51,405 bases of DNA from Psychrobacter piscatorii (GCF_001444505.1 NZ_LNDJ01000049.1:1-51405); one strand, 5' to 3'; shown: positions 1 to 10,544, numbered from the stretch's first letter. The notes: generated by a model not told the origin, from the letters alone. Made by a program: numbers and translations.

Positions 1-301
1 CTAGAATCTCACCGCCAATCTCACGACCTTCAAGATCGCTATCGTTGACACGAAATTCCCAAACACCACGACCAGCTTTAACGCCAGCTTTCGCGAAGTG
101 ACCTTTTTGTGCAGCAGTTACGCGGCTGTCACGACGGGTACCTGTGGTGACTTGGATGGCTTGGTAACCATCTACATCAGTATTTTTTACTTGAGTAATG
201 CGGTTTGCATCGACCTCAACCACTGTTACAGGGATAGATGCGCCTGCTTCAGTGAAGACACGGGTCATGCCGCATTTTTTACCGACTAAACCGATCGCCA
301 T
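1..301 (-). CDS. rplC: 50S ribosomal protein L3 (N-terminal part, cut by window edge)
   Basis: The minus-strand frame starts at ATG 301 and stays open to the window edge, giving about the first 100 residues. The N terminus [18 protein letters not shown] is characteristic of ribosomal protein L3, which binds 23S rRNA near the peptidyl-transferase centre. A good Shine-Dalgarno (AGAGGT) lies just before the ATG. It follows rpsJ by about 50 bp on the same strand, the usual order at the head of the S10 operon. The remaining roughly half of the protein lies outside the window. Confidence 0.95.
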   Translation of the reverse strand, partial: MAIGLVGKKCGMTRVFTEAGASIPVTVVEVDANRITQVKNTDVDGYQAIQVTTGTRRDSRVTAAQKGHFAKAGVKAGRGVWEFRVNDSDLEGREIGGEIL

Positions 302-350
302 TTTAGACCTCTTTATATCTTATATTAATGGGTTGGGTGTGTAATGTGCA

Positions 351-662
351 TTAACCCAAAGCAATTTGGACGTCAACACCCGCCGCTAAATCTAATTTCA
401 TTAGCGCATCCACAGTTTTGTCAGTAGGCTGAACGATATCAACCATACGCTTGTGAGTACGGATTTCGTACTGATCACGCGCGTCTTTGTTAACGTGTGG
501 TGAGGTTAGAACGTTGAAGCGCTCAATGCGAGTCGGCAACGGTACAGGACCACAAACTTGCGCACCGGTGCGCTTTGCAGTATCAACAATCTCTTGTGCA
601 GATTGATCAATCAGACGATGATCAAAAGACTTAAGACGGATACGGATTCTCTGGTTAGCCAT
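351..662 (-). CDS. rpsJ: 30S ribosomal protein S10
   Basis: The 103-residue product is full length for S10, a 30S head protein that also serves as NusE in transcription antitermination. It begins [20 protein letters not shown] and contains the family motif [20 protein letters not shown]. It is the first gene of the S10 operon, with rplC downstream and a long leader upstream. An AGGAG lies about ten bases before the ATG. Confidence 0.97.
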   Translation of the reverse strand: MANQRIRIRLKSFDHRLIDQSAQEIVDTAKRTGAQVCGPVPLPTRIERFNVLTSPHVNKDARDQYEIRTHKRMVDIVQPTDKTVDALMKLDLAAGVDVQIALG

Positions 663-973
663 GCCAGCAAGCTCCTAATATGTGCTTTCGTCATTCTTGG
701 TTTGCAAGACTATGATCAAAAGCAGTTTGGTTAAATATTCACTTAAAGCGGCCTTCTGTTCTTAACCAGAATGAGTTCTTTATCTGAACTTATAGCGTGC
801 CAAAAGCAAAATAGTTTAAAGCCCCGCCAACTCTCCTATAATGGATGTCAGCAAAGGCATAATGAAATAGTGCTAGAAACGATGCTCCAGCTGTCATAGC
901 GTCAGCTTTTTTAGTCAGCTGCGCATATATAATTCAGTGGTGTGTATTATACAGAGTATTTTAGGTATTGCAA
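663..973 (-). promoter_or_regulatory. S10 operon promoter and long leader
   Basis: On the minus strand a strong sigma70-like promoter is visible: TTGCAA (968-973), 16 bp, TATAAT (946-951). Transcription would start near 939, leaving a leader of roughly 275 nt before rpsJ. The leader contains small inverted repeats, for example AGCTG...CAGCT around 885-920. In E. coli the S10 leader is controlled by ribosomal protein L4; whether this leader does the same is inference only. The stretch up to the rng 3' end at 1071 holds no other gene that I can see. Confidence 0.6.
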
Positions 974-1070
974 GGGCAATATCTAACGTAATTAAAGACC
1001 TCAATTTTCAGAAAACTGTTTTGTTGGTCAAGATACTTGTAATAAGTCTCTGGCAGTAGGCTCAGTAATC

Positions 1071-2675
1071 TCAGTCCAAAACAATGTCATACTGCTCTTG
1101 GGTATATAGATTTTCTACGTCAAATGTAATCACTCGACCCAGTAGATACTCTAAATCTGCTACTGTATCTGACTCTGATGTCAGCAATAAATCAATGACT
1201 GCCGCATGAGCCACTACTGTGAATTTCTTAGGAGAATTATAGGTACGGGCGCAGCGCATGATCTCACGGAAAATCTCAAAGCAAACGGTCTCTGCGGTTT
1301 TAACGAACCCACGACCTTGGCAAGTTGAGCACGGCTCACAAAGCTGCTGACCCAATGATTCACGCGTGCGCTTGCGCGTCATCTCCACTAAGCCAAGTTC
1401 ACTAACCTGCGTAATTTTGGTTTTGGCATAGTCTTGGGTTAGCTGCGCCTGTAAGCTCTCTAATACATCATCCTTATGCTGCTGTTCAAGCATATCGATA
1501 AAATCTAGAATAATAATGCCGCCTAGATTACGCAGGCGCAGCTGACGTGCGATGGCATGTGTGGCTTCTAGATTAGTCTTATAAACGGTGTCTTCTAATG
1601 AGCGACCGCCTACAAAAGAGCCTGTATTAACATCAATCGTCGTCATTGCTTCTGTTTGGTCAATAATCAGATAGCCACCAGACTTCAAGTCAACACGACG
1701 TTTCAATGCGTCACGTAAATCATCTTCAACCCGATGCACGTCAAACAGTGACTGTTCTGCCGTATAATGCACGATTTTATCGTAAATGAACGGTACAAAC
1801 TCTTTGGCAAAGTATCTGACTTGCTCATAAACTTGCGTATTATCAATGATGACTTTTTCGGTATCAGCATGTACCAAGTCACGAATAGAGCGCAGTGGTA
1901 GCGATAGTTCTTGATAAATAAGTTCTGAGCTTTGGTGATGATTGATCTCTTGGCGGCGAGCACAGATAGTACGCCACAGCTGCAACAGATAGTAAATATC
2001 TTCTTCTAGCTTATCGACAGGGACACGCTCGGCGGCAGTACGAGCGATCAGACCACCTTTTAGATTGACCGTTTGCATCAAACTGCTGAGCTCAGTTTTT
2101 AGACGCGTGCGCTCTTCTTCACCATCAATACGCTGTGATATACCGATATGATCGCTTGATGGTAGATAAACCAGATAGCGAGATGGCAACGATATATTGG
2201 TCGTTAAGCGAGCACCCTTACTGCCTAATTGGTCTTTAGTAACTTGTACCAAGATACGCTGGCTTTCGTGTAATCGATGCTGAATCAATGTCTTAGAAAC
2301 AGGCACGACCTCCGTACTTTGAGCACTGACAACAGGTGGCGTGACTGCTAAGCTATCCGTGGATGTTTCTAAGGTGGCGCTATTGTCACTATTATCTTTT
2401 TTGATATTTGTAGCGGCTTTGCTTTTGTCTTCTGCAACTGGGCGAGGCTCACGCTGCATATCATTAACATGTAGAAATGCGGTTCGCGATTGACCGATAT
2501 CAACGAAGGCTGCCTGCATGCCTGGAAGGACACGTACGACTGTGCCCAGATAAATATTGCCGACCAAACCCAGTTTGTGATGTCGCTCAATATAAATCTC
2601 ACCCAAGATGCCATTATCTAAAACCGCAACACGGGATTCCATTGGACTAATATTAATCAGCAGCTCTTCGGACAT
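1071..2675 (-). CDS. rng: Ribonuclease G
   Basis: RNase G is an endoribonuclease of the RNase E/G family that matures the 5' end of 16S rRNA and turns over mRNAs. The 534-residue protein has the N-terminal S1-type region (VGNIYLGTVVRVLPGMQAAF, about 38-57), the catalytic DNase I-like part with TTIDVNTG and GIIILDFIDM carrying the metal-binding aspartates, and the zinc-link cysteines C446, C449 and C452. Residues about 75-130 form a low-complexity Ser/Thr/Ala/Val-rich insertion inside the S1 domain, longer than in E. coli RNase G. The RNase E C-terminal scaffold is absent, supporting RNase G. maf follows on the same strand in the common maf-rng pairing, with maf on the upstream side. Confidence 0.93.
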   Translation of the reverse strand: MSEELLINISPMESRVAVLDNGILGEIYIERHHKLGLVGNIYLGTVVRVLPGMQAAFVDIGQSRTAFLHVNDMQREPRPVAEDKSKAATNIKKDNSDNSATLETSTDSLAVTPPVVSAQSTEVVPVSKTLIQHRLHESQRILVQVTKDQLGSKGARLTTNISLPSRYLVYLPSSDHIGISQRIDGEEERTRLKTELSSLMQTVNLKGGLIARTAAERVPVDKLEEDIYYLLQLWRTICARRQEINHHQSSELIYQELSLPLRSIRDLVHADTEKVIIDNTQVYEQVRYFAKEFVPFIYDKIVHYTAEQSLFDVHRVEDDLRDALKRRVDLKSGGYLIIDQTEAMTTIDVNTGSFVGGRSLEDTVYKTNLEATHAIARQLRLRNLGGIIILDFIDMLEQQHKDDVLESLQAQLTQDYAKTKITQVSELGLVEMTRKRTRESLGQQLCEPCSTCQGRGFVKTAETVCFEIFREIMRCARTYNSPKKFTVVAHAAVIDLLLTSESDTVADLEYLLGRVITFDVENLYTQEQYDIVLD

Positions 2676-2802
2676 AGTTTTTTCTCTTATCTCTCAGCTT
2701 TCTTATCAGACGGTCATCGTCTATTAGATTGACAGTGTAACAAATGCGCCTTGCTCTTGCCCATTGCCCATTGCCCTACCGTGTCATTATGTGCATATAT
2801 AA

Positions 2803-3489
2803 TTATAACGGGTCAACGATATCCTCACTGCCTTCTGTCATGTCTTTGATTAAGGCCAGCGTTTGCGCCAGTGGCAATCCAACGACATTGGTGTAACTGC
2901 CGTTGATACGGCTGACCCAAGCAGCACCCAAACCTTGAATACCATAGCCACCCGCTTTATCAACAGGCTCTCCACTGTCCCAATAATTGCTCATCATCTC
3001 TGTAGTCAATGGTATAAAGGTTACTGCTGTACGCTCAGTAATTTGCTGCTGGTCGATAATTTGAAATGCCTGAGTGCGCTCTGATGCATTGTGTTCTGTT
3101 CCTTTAGGTAGCCGCTGTATTTTGGTGGCTTGTACGGCAGTCCATACTTCATGAATATTATCTGACATCTGCTGCCACATGCTATAAGCGTGATCATGAC
3201 CGGTTGGTTTGACCAATACCGTTTTGCCATCTGGTAGCACACCGATGGTATCAGAAGTCAGTATGATAATTAATTCGTTGGTCCCGTTCTCATCGATTTC
3301 TAATGTGCCGTTTAGTTGCTCTATGGCAGCCATGGCTTTGGTAGCGACCATACGCTCAATATAGTCTTTGGGTAATTCATCATCTTGCGGCGTTTCGTCA
3401 ATATCTACACTCAATACTCTAAAATCTAACTGTGCTCTTGCTAGTAGCTCTCGACGGCGCGGCGAACCAGACGCTAAAATGATATCCAT
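2803..3489 (-). CDS. maf: Maf-like nucleotide pyrophosphatase (YhdE type)
   Basis: Maf proteins hydrolyse nucleoside triphosphates, YhdE-type members acting on dTTP/UTP and modified pyrimidines. The signature MDIILASGSPRRRELL is at the N terminus, followed by LTSDTIGV, the SGEPVDKAGGYGIQG motif and INGSYTNVVGLPL near the C terminus, matching the YhdE subgroup. An upstream in-frame ATG at 3504 would add five residues (MKRRA) but lacks a ribosome site; the ATG at 3489 is preceded by GAAGAG and fits the family start. Two loop insertions (about residues 58-72 and 120-145) make it longer than E. coli YhdE. Confidence 0.9.
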   Translation of the reverse strand: MDIILASGSPRRRELLARAQLDFRVLSVDIDETPQDDELPKDYIERMVATKAMAAIEQLNGTLEIDENGTNELIIILTSDTIGVLPDGKTVLVKPTGHDHAYSMWQQMSDNIHEVWTAVQATKIQRLPKGTEHNASERTQAFQIIDQQQITERTAVTFIPLTTEMMSNYWDSGEPVDKAGGYGIQGLGAAWVSRINGSYTNVVGLPLAQTLALIKDMTEGSEDIVDPL

Positions 3490-3563
3490 CGCTCTTCTCT
3501 TCATTTACAGATTTATGAGGTATGTACTTTTTAGATATTTTGTATATAAGTTAATAAACATCA

Positions 3564-4049
3564 TTAACGCGCAAACTTGCGTAGAGCCAGTAAGACAAGT
3601 GGCCAGCTGATGATACTCATCATAAGCGACAAAGCAGATTTTGCGATAAAGGTATTTTGGATAAACATCTGCAGCATCCATAAATTTAGCTGAAAAACAA
3701 TTAATCCTAAACTGGCTATCAACCATGCGCTGATGGTATTTAGTTGTCTAACATAGATACTAGTAATTTTGATCACTAGTGCCACCACGACAGCGGCAAA
3801 GGCTTGCTGTCCTAGATGGGTGTCCATCAGCAAATCTGCAATAAGCCCAATAGTAAATGCGGTAAAGATACCCACATAGCGCGGCTGGAACAGTAGCCAA
3901 TATATCAGCACCATGATCATAATCATGGGCCGTAATGTTGCCATACTTGGGCTTAACGGATAGACATTGAGCGATGAAGCAATGATAAAGCTTAGAACAA
4001 TGACCACAATCAACAGTGCCGTTGAATTCTCAGAATCAGGATACGACAT
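3564..4049 (-). CDS. mreD: Rod-shape determining protein MreD
   Basis: This 161-residue, very hydrophobic protein has about five membrane segments and is the third gene of the mreBCD cluster. MreD is an inner-membrane part of the elongasome that helps set cell width. Sequence conservation in MreD is low, so the call rests on size, topology and position 125 bp after mreC on the same strand. The segment MATLRPMIMIMVLIYWLLFQ fits the family's conserved R-P region. Confidence 0.88.
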   Translation of the reverse strand: MSYPDSENSTALLIVVIVLSFIIASSLNVYPLSPSMATLRPMIMIMVLIYWLLFQPRYVGIFTAFTIGLIADLLMDTHLGQQAFAAVVVALVIKITSIYVRQLNTISAWLIASLGLIVFQLNLWMLQMFIQNTFIAKSALSLMMSIISWPLVLLALRKFAR

Positions 4050-4174
4050 GAGTACTTACCTTAGCGATTGTATAGTGGCTACTGTGATATGGTTGATTGA
4101 ATAGATAGGATACTATGGATAAAAAAATTGATGAGCCATTTGGTAGTTTTGCATAAAGTGTTAATTTATCTTTG

Positions 4175-5032
4175 CTACTGACCAATAGCTGTGTCATTTT
4201 TATTGAGTAGCTTGTCTTGGAGTATCAATACGTACGCATTATCAATAAAGTTTGCAGCTGGCGTGACCTCAATGCTTCTAAAATTATCCGCTTGCTCATC
4301 TTTGATGTGGGCAATACGGCCAACACGATAGCCCGCTGGGATACGCCCACCCAAACCAGATGATACCAACTCATCACCCACGCGCACGTCTGAAGTCTTA
4401 AAGACATAGTTTAGGCTCAGTGCAGATGGGATACCTTGGCCTGTCACAATAGCCCGCTGACCAGTACGTTTGACAGTGACAGCCACTGACTGCTGCTCAT
4501 CTGTAATCAATAACAAACGGCTCGTATTAGGATAGACGTTAATGATCTGTCCTAAAATACCATCTTCATCAATGACCGTTTGTCCAACTTGCACGCCGTC
4601 TTGCTTGCCTTTATTGAGTACGACAATCTGTCTAAGCAAGTTGGTATCTGTACCAATGACTTGCGCCAAATTCAAATCAAACTGCTCAGGCTTTGTGGTG
4701 GATAAAATCCCTTGCAAGCGCGCATTTTGTGCCAAGATATAATCTTGCTGCTGCAGTTTGGCATGTGCATGAATAAGTTGTGATTTTAGCTGCATGTTTT
4801 CGCGGCGTAGTGCTTCTTTTGACTGGATGCTACCACTCGCCCAATGCGTGGCATAGCTTGGCAATAAAGACAGCTCATAAATAGGCTGCATAGCGGCGTG
4901 GCTGGTACTGCGCACTGGATTGAACCACTCCGAGTTTTTGCTATCAAACCACATCAGAATTAAGGCCGCTATCAACACGATGGCAGTCTTACGAAGTGAT
5001 AGTGCTTGGCGCGCAAAAATACTTGGAGTCAT
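4175..5032 (-). CDS. mreC: Rod-shape determining protein MreC
   Basis: MreC is the periplasmic elongasome scaffold that activates PBP2/RodA. The 285-residue product has a short cytoplasmic start, one membrane segment (about 15-30), a coiled coil (about 70-105, RRENMQLKSQLIHAHAKLQQ) and the two-barrel MreC domain with QVIGTDTNLLRQIVVLNKG and DGILGQIINVYPNTSRLLLI. The C-terminal barrel includes DELVSSGLGGRIPAGYRVG. The gene lies between mreB and mreD with a 231-bp gap to mreB, which is long and might hold an internal promoter. Confidence 0.95.
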   Translation of the reverse strand: MTPSIFARQALSLRKTAIVLIAALILMWFDSKNSEWFNPVRSTSHAAMQPIYELSLLPSYATHWASGSIQSKEALRRENMQLKSQLIHAHAKLQQQDYILAQNARLQGILSTTKPEQFDLNLAQVIGTDTNLLRQIVVLNKGKQDGVQVGQTVIDEDGILGQIINVYPNTSRLLLITDEQQSVAVTVKRTGQRAIVTGQGIPSALSLNYVFKTSDVRVGDELVSSGLGGRIPAGYRVGRIAHIKDEQADNFRSIEVTPAANFIDNAYVLILQDKLLNKNDTAIGQ

Positions 5033-5263
5033 AAGTCGTCTGATTTAAGAATTCTAAAATGAGCAATAGCACTTATTTAGAGCATGAATGTTTATCGGTG
5101 ATATTGGGTTCTAGCATGGATTAATGCAATTAAAGGCAGCGCAATTGGCTACCTCTAATGTTATTTACTTGTGATCGCATCGGCTACATCAATGATTGAT
5201 GCATAAACCATGAGGCATTATAGGTATCCTAACAAGGAAACCATGCTCATGAGCAAAAACTAT

Positions 5264-6292
5264 TTAGACAAAAATCATGTTCAAGCTTTTGTTATTGATG
5301 AAATCAAGGGCGATACCACCACCACGGCTAACGCAAGTTAATGGGTCTTCTGCTACCGTCACTGGTAAGCCCGTCTCTTGTGAGATAAGCTTGTCAAGAT
5401 CGCGTAGCAATGCGCCACCACCCGTCAATACGATACCGCGCTCTGCGATGTCTGATGACAACTCTGGCGGTGTTTGCTCAAGAGCGACTTTGACTGCACT
5501 GATAATACCGCTTAGTGGGTCAGTCAATGCTTTTTGTACTTCTTCTGAATTGACGATAAAGGTTTTCGGCACGCCTTCTGCCATGCTACGACCACGAACC
5601 TCTACTTCTAGCTGGCTATTTTCATTCAATGCAGAGCCAACTTCTTTTTTGATGCGCTCAGCGGTCGTCTCACCAATCACACAACCATGCGTACGGCGCA
5701 CGTGTGTAATAATCGCCTCATCAAACATATCGCCACCGATACGGATAGATTCAGCATAGACGCAACCAGATAGCGCGATAACAGCAATCTCAGTTGTACC
5801 ACCACCGATATCGACGACCATAGAACCACTGGCTTCATGAACAGGCATGCCAGCACCGATAGCCGCAGCCATTGGCTCCTCTAGCAATAATACTTTGCTC
5901 GCGCCTGCTGATGATACTGCCTCACGAATCGCCTTACGCTCAACCAAGGTAGACTTACATGGTACACAAACCACCACGTTAGGCTGTGCCATAAAACGCT
6001 TGGCTTTTACCTTAGTGATGAAGTGTTTTAGCATTTTTTGCGTCACTTCAAAATCAGCAATCACACCGTCTTTTAGCGGGCGAATCGCTGTGATATTGGC
6101 AGGCGTACGACCCAGCATCTGCTTGGCATCGATACCCACAGCAGCGACGGTCGGGTTTTGAGTACGATTGCTTCGTAATGCGACCACCGTAGGCTCGTCA
6201 AGTACGACGCCTTTATTAGGAATAAAAATAAGGGTGTTCGCAGTACCGAGGTCGATAGCGATATTATTTGATAAAAATCCAAACAGGTTCAT
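5264..6292 (-). CDS. mreB: Rod-shape determining protein MreB (actin homologue)
   Basis: MreB polymerises on the inner face of the membrane and organises lateral wall synthesis. The 342-residue protein begins [20 protein letters not shown], where the N-terminal hydrophobic turn is membrane-binding and IDLGTANT is the phosphate-1 loop. Phosphate-2 ([12 protein letters not shown]) and the adenosine motif ([15 protein letters not shown]) are intact. Length and motifs are normal for the family. It is the first gene of mreBCD and is transcribed away from gatCAB. Confidence 0.97.
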   Translation of the reverse strand: MNLFGFLSNNIAIDLGTANTLIFIPNKGVVLDEPTVVALRSNRTQNPTVAAVGIDAKQMLGRTPANITAIRPLKDGVIADFEVTQKMLKHFITKVKAKRFMAQPNVVVCVPCKSTLVERKAIREAVSSAGASKVLLLEEPMAAAIGAGMPVHEASGSMVVDIGGGTTEIAVIALSGCVYAESIRIGGDMFDEAIITHVRRTHGCVIGETTAERIKKEVGSALNENSQLEVEVRGRSMAEGVPKTFIVNSEEVQKALTDPLSGIISAVKVALEQTPPELSSDIAERGIVLTGGGALLRDLDKLISQETGLPVTVAEDPLTCVSRGGGIALDFINNKSLNMIFV

Positions 6293-6918
6293 GACTAATA
6301 TATCCAGCGTCTTACGAATGAGGCGAATGAGATTGACTGAGGTGTTACTCGTCAGTGTTGAGCAGGTCGTCGTTAGACATTAACGGGAGCGAAAGTGAAT
6401 CATCGCAACCAGTCAAACCTAAGCAATAATGATGAAATGAAAAACTGAGCTAAATTATACCGATTTAGCTCAAAAAAAACATAGGTATTTGCATCAGTAA
6501 GCAAGGATTTTTGTCTGAGACGCTAAAAGTTGTTACAAAGTTTGAAATAGTAGTGACTATCATTCAACTCAATGAAACTGCTTTTAATGTGATAACTAAC
6601 AAGGCTCTACAGGCAGATAATTGTTTTGCTTAGTAGTAGGTGCATACTGTAACGTATTTTAGAACCTAATTGGGAAGCAATTGAAAATCAATCATGAATT
6701 ATGCGGTCAGTTTTGCAAGTATTTGCGTATTGCTATGCCGGCACTCTGCCCTGATTGATACGGATGTTGATTGATATTGTGCATCAATCAAGCCTCATAC
6801 TCTGTAAACTTGGGTCAGATGCTTTATAATAAGCCAACTTTATAGCCAATTACATTTGAGCGCTTATATATTTGCCTTATCCCTACTCTAACAAAAACTG
6901 TCCTTAACTGGAGAAACT
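6293..6918. promoter_or_regulatory. Divergent mreB / gatC control region with hairpin
   Basis: This 626-bp gap separates the divergent mreB and gatCAB units and contains no convincing gene. A perfect 9-bp inverted repeat, GAGCTAAAT...ATTTAGCTC, spans 6447-6471. Its 7-nt centre, read on the minus strand with the next arm bases, gives TATAAT, so a possible mreB -10 element lies inside the repeat; poly-A/T tracts flank it on the right. A TATAAT at 6825-6830 on the plus strand could serve gatC, but I see no convincing -35 box for it. Confidence 0.4.
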
Positions 6919-7233
6919 ATGTCTCAGCAATCAGCAACGTCTGACAACACTGTCAGCCGTGAAGAAATCCTAGAAGTGGCCAACCTTGCACGCTTGGGTG
7001 TCGATGAAAGCACGGCCGATAGCTATGCCGCCGATATCAGTAAAGTATTAAAATTGATGCATACCTTATCTAACGTTGATACAACAGACATCAAACCACT
7101 AGCCAATATCCATGAAGCTTGCCAAGAGTTACGTGCTGACGTGGCCAAACACGATATCAATCGCGAGCGCAATCAGTCCGTCGCGCCTGCTGTCGAAGAA
7201 GGCTTGTATCTTGTGCCACAAGTCATCGAATGA
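6919..7233 (+). CDS. gatC: Asp/Glu-tRNA amidotransferase subunit C
   Basis: GatC is the small linker subunit of GatCAB, which converts Glu-tRNA(Gln) and/or Asp-tRNA(Asn) to the amidated forms. The 104-residue protein has the family pattern VSREEILEVANLARLGVDES and ends with the usual region around VAPAVEEGLYLVPQVIE. The start is supported by GGAG six bases upstream. It heads a gatC-gatA-gatB operon, with 97 bp to gatA. Confidence 0.95.
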   Translation: MSQQSATSDNTVSREEILEVANLARLGVDESTADSYAADISKVLKLMHTLSNVDTTDIKPLANIHEACQELRADVAKHDINRERNQSVAPAVEEGLYLVPQVIE

Positions 7234-7330
7234 TCGAGGCTGACTAATATTTTGGCTAACTGATATCGTTACGCCCTCTTCATGACCCCATTTTATTTTA
7301 TGTTATTCACATTTTGACGGACGACACCTT

Positions 7331-8827
7331 ATGTCTGAACTTCATTTATTAAGTACCGAGCAGCTAATTACTGGCTTGCAAGACAAACAATTTAGCAGCG
7401 CAGAATTAACCGAGCATTACATCAAGCGTATCGATGCGCTAGACAGCAAGATCAATAGTTTTATCACGCATACTTCTGAGACAGCACGTGCACAAGCAAA
7501 AGCCGCTGACGAGATGCGTGCACAAGGCGATCAGCGTCCATTACTTGGCGTACCGATGGCGCACAAAGACATCTTTTGTACCCAAGGCGTATTAACGACT
7601 TGTGGCTCTAAGATGCTGCATAACTTTGTCTCACCATATGACGCGACTATCGTCTCTAACATCGACAAAGCTGGCATGATTAGCTTAGGTAAGCTCAATA
7701 TGGATGAGTTTGCGATGGGCTCAGACAACAGTAGCTCATACTACGGCACCGTACAGAATCCTTGGAACCTAGAGCGCGTCCCTGGTGGCTCATCAGGTGG
7801 TAGTGCCGCTGCCGTTGCCGCAGGTTTTGTCCCTGTTGCTACCGGTAGTGACACGGGTGGCTCTATTCGTCAGCCAGCTTCATTCTGTGGCCTAACCGGT
7901 ATCAAGCCTACTTATGGCCGTGTGTCACGCTTTGGTATGATTGCCTATGCCTCAAGTTTGGATCAAGCGGGTAGCATGGGACGCAGCGCTAAAGATTGTG
8001 CTTATTTGCTACAGCCAATGATTGGGCACGATCCGCGTGATGCCACTTCTATCAAATACGATATGCCTAACTACGTACAAGACATCAATGATGCAGAGGC
8101 TGCTGCTGGTGATAAGCCATTTGACGGTTTGCGTATTGGTGTGGCTAAAGAATATTTCAGTACAGGGCTTGATAGCGAAGTCGAACAAGCAGCACGTGCC
8201 GCTTTAAAGAAATACGAAGAGCTGGGCGCAACGATTGTAGAAGTAAACATCACTGACCCTGAAATCACGCTCGCCACCTATTATATGCTAGCACCTGCCG
8301 AAGCGTCTTCGAACTTATCACGCTTCGATGGCGTACGCTTTGGCTATCGCTGTGAAAACCCAACCGACCTTATCGATCTATATACACGCTCACGTTCTGA
8401 AGGCTTTGGCCCTGAAGTACAGCGCCGTATCTTGACAGGGACTTATGCGTTATCTGCTGGTTACTTCGATGCTTACTATACTAAAGCACAAAAAATCCGC
8501 CGCTTAATTGTCAAAGACTTTGATGATGCTTTTGCCAATTGTGACGTCATCGCCAGTCCCACCGCGCCGACCGCAGCTTATAAGCTGGCAGAAGACCTCG
8601 ACCCTGCGACCATGTACCTAGGCGACGTTTATACCATCGCGGTCAACCTAGCGGGTCTACCTGCGCTCAGTCAGCCAGTAGGTTTGACGACAGAAGGCCT
8701 ACCTATTGGCTTGCAATTAATCGGTAAGCATTGGCAAGAGAGTCAACTGCTCACGACTGCGCACCTGTTCCAGCAGCATACTGATCATCACCTACAACAC
8801 TCTACCATCGCAAAGGAGACGGTATAA
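7331..8827 (+). CDS. gatA: Asp/Glu-tRNA amidotransferase subunit A (amidase)
   Basis: GatA releases ammonia from glutamine for transamidation of misacylated tRNA. The 498-residue protein carries the amidase-signature Ser-cisSer-Lys triad: K79 (VPMAHKDIF), S154 ([11 protein letters not shown]) and S178 ([16 protein letters not shown]). Length is typical. Its TAA stop overlaps the gatB ATG by one base (TAATG), so translation of the two subunits is probably coupled. Confidence 0.97.
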   Translation: MSELHLLSTEQLITGLQDKQFSSAELTEHYIKRIDALDSKINSFITHTSETARAQAKAADEMRAQGDQRPLLGVPMAHKDIFCTQGVLTTCGSKMLHNFVSPYDATIVSNIDKAGMISLGKLNMDEFAMGSDNSSSYYGTVQNPWNLERVPGGSSGGSAAAVAAGFVPVATGSDTGGSIRQPASFCGLTGIKPTYGRVSRFGMIAYASSLDQAGSMGRSAKDCAYLLQPMIGHDPRDATSIKYDMPNYVQDINDAEAAAGDKPFDGLRIGVAKEYFSTGLDSEVEQAARAALKKYEELGATIVEVNITDPEITLATYYMLAPAEASSNLSRFDGVRFGYRCENPTDLIDLYTRSRSEGFGPEVQRRILTGTYALSAGYFDAYYTKAQKIRRLIVKDFDDAFANCDVIASPTAPTAAYKLAEDLDPATMYLGDVYTIAVNLAGLPALSQPVGLTTEGLPIGLQLIGKHWQESQLLTTAHLFQQHTDHHLQHSTIAKETV

Positions 8828-10353
8828 TGAGTACAGCTACTACTGATAACAATGCCGTCCGTGAACACGCCGTGCGTAAAGAGCTATTTGTCGATGGCTA
8901 TGAAGTGGTCATCGGTATCGAGATTCACTGCCAGCTAAACACAGAAAGTAAAATATTCTCAAGTGCGCCGACTGACTTCGGTCATGAGCCAAACAGCCAA
9001 GCCAGTATCGTTGACTTAGGTCTACCTGGCGTATTGCCAGTGCTAAATGCTGGTGTGGTCGATCGCGCGCTAAAATTCGGTATCGGTGTCAATGCTGAGC
9101 TGGGTCTGTTTAATACGTTTGACCGTAAAAACTACTTTTACCCTGACTTGCCTAAAGGCTATCAAATCACCCAGATGGCCAATCCTATCGTGGGTGAAGG
9201 CTACATCGATGTCGTGGTCAATGAGGGCGAAAAGAACGAATACCCTAAACGTATGGGTATCACCCGCGCGCATCTAGAAGAAGATGCGGGCAAGTCTGTC
9301 CATGACGCTGTTGATGGTATGACAGGTGTGGATTTGAACCGTGCTGGCACGCCGCTGATCGAAATCGTCTCTGAGCCAGACATGCGCTCAGCGAATGAAG
9401 CATTGGCCTACATCAAAGCCATTCATCAGTTGGTCACTTGGCTCGGTATCTCAGACGCCGTAATGGCTGAAGGCTCATTCCGCTGCGATTGTAACGTCTC
9501 TGTGCGCAAGCCAGGCGCTGATCTCGGTACGCGTACCGAGCTAAAGAACCTAAACTCGTTCCGCTTTATCGAACGTGCTATCAATCGTGAAATCGAACGT
9601 CAAATCGATATCTTAGAAGATGGTGGCAAAGTCGTTCAAGCGACCATGCTATATGATCCAGAGCGTGATGAAACGCGTACCATGCGTACCAAAGAAGACG
9701 CCAACGACTATCGCTACTTCCCTGACCCTGACTTGTTGCCTGTCCGTATCGAGCAGCATACCGTTGATGCGATCAAAGCGGCGATGCCAGAGCTGCCGGT
9801 CGCTCGTCGCGCACGTTTTGAAGAAGCGCTTGGTCTGTCAGAATACGACGCTCGTATCTTGACTGGTAGTCGTCAAATTGCCGATTACTTCGAAAATGTA
9901 GTGGCTGAAATCGGACAGCAAGATGCCAAAATGGCTGGTAACTGGGTCATGGGCGACTTGCTCGGCGCACTGAACAAAGATGACACCGACATCATCGACT
10001 CCCCTATCAGCGCCAAACAATTGGCAGGACTGCTGAAGCGTATCAAAGATGACACGCTATCTGGCAAATTGGCCAAAAAAGTCTTTAGTGCGCTATATGA
10101 GCGCGAAGGCGGCGATGGCGATGATGCAGCAGATAAAATCATCAAAGACAAAGGCCTCAAGCAAGAGACTGACACGGGCGCTATCAAAGCAATGGTCGAA
10201 GAAGTCATCGCAAAAAATGAAGCGATGGTTGAAGAATATCGCGGTGGTAAAGAAAAAGCCTTTAACGGTCTGGTCGGTCAAGTCATGAAAGCCAGTCGTG
10301 GTAGCGCTAACCCGCAGCAAGTGAACCAAATTCTAAAAGAATTGTTGGGTTAA
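8827..10353 (+). CDS. gatB: Asp/Glu-tRNA amidotransferase subunit B
   Basis: GatB binds the misacylated tRNA and carries out the kinase and transamidase steps. The 508-residue product contains the family motif [16 protein letters not shown] near residue 30, [16 protein letters not shown], and a C-terminal YqeY/tail domain ending [13 protein letters not shown], which binds the tRNA elbow. An AGGAG precedes the start inside gatA. It is the last gene of the operon; I see no clear terminator in the 114 bp before the tRNA gene. Confidence 0.97.
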   Translation: MSTATTDNNAVREHAVRKELFVDGYEVVIGIEIHCQLNTESKIFSSAPTDFGHEPNSQASIVDLGLPGVLPVLNAGVVDRALKFGIGVNAELGLFNTFDRKNYFYPDLPKGYQITQMANPIVGEGYIDVVVNEGEKNEYPKRMGITRAHLEEDAGKSVHDAVDGMTGVDLNRAGTPLIEIVSEPDMRSANEALAYIKAIHQLVTWLGISDAVMAEGSFRCDCNVSVRKPGADLGTRTELKNLNSFRFIERAINREIERQIDILEDGGKVVQATMLYDPERDETRTMRTKEDANDYRYFPDPDLLPVRIEQHTVDAIKAAMPELPVARRARFEEALGLSEYDARILTGSRQIADYFENVVAEIGQQDAKMAGNWVMGDLLGALNKDDTDIIDSPISAKQLAGLLKRIKDDTLSGKLAKKVFSALYEREGGDGDDAADKIIKDKGLKQETDTGAIKAMVEEVIAKNEAMVEEYRGGKEKAFNGLVGQVMKASRGSANPQQVNQILKELLG

Positions 10354-10428
10354 CACGAGCAGCGTAGCAATTAGACTGACTATACTAGGCAGAATGGTAT
10401 TGTAGATTTTGACTAATATAAATAGCCC

Positions 10429-10456
10429 TTGCAATATACATAATTTTGCGTAAAAT
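10429..10456 (+). promoter_or_regulatory. Promoter of tRNA-Pro
   Basis: TTGCAA (10429-10434) and TAAAAT (10451-10456) are 16 bp apart and end 12 bases before the mature tRNA 5' end, the spacing expected for a tRNA promoter. Confidence 0.6.
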
Positions 10457-10467
10457 AGTCAGTCATT

Positions 10468-10544
10468 CGGGGCGTAGCGCAGTCTGGTAGCGCACTACAC
10501 TGGGGGTGTAGTGGTCGCAGGTTCAAATCCTGCCGTTCCGACCA
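10468..10544 (+). tRNA. tRNA-Pro (anticodon GGG)
   Basis: A complete 77-nt cloverleaf ending in an encoded CCA. The acceptor stem pairs CGGGGCG with CGTTCCG, the anticodon stem is CTACA/TGTAG, and the loop CTGGGGG gives anticodon GGG. The T arm reads GCAGGTTCAAATCCTGC. The 3' end is the integration site of element 1, and the tRNA stays intact because the element carries an identical 3' end. Confidence 0.96.

Noticed and set aside
5277-6161. Long plus-strand frames opposite mreB
   Set aside because: They mirror the conserved mreB codons and show no protein family features or start signals.
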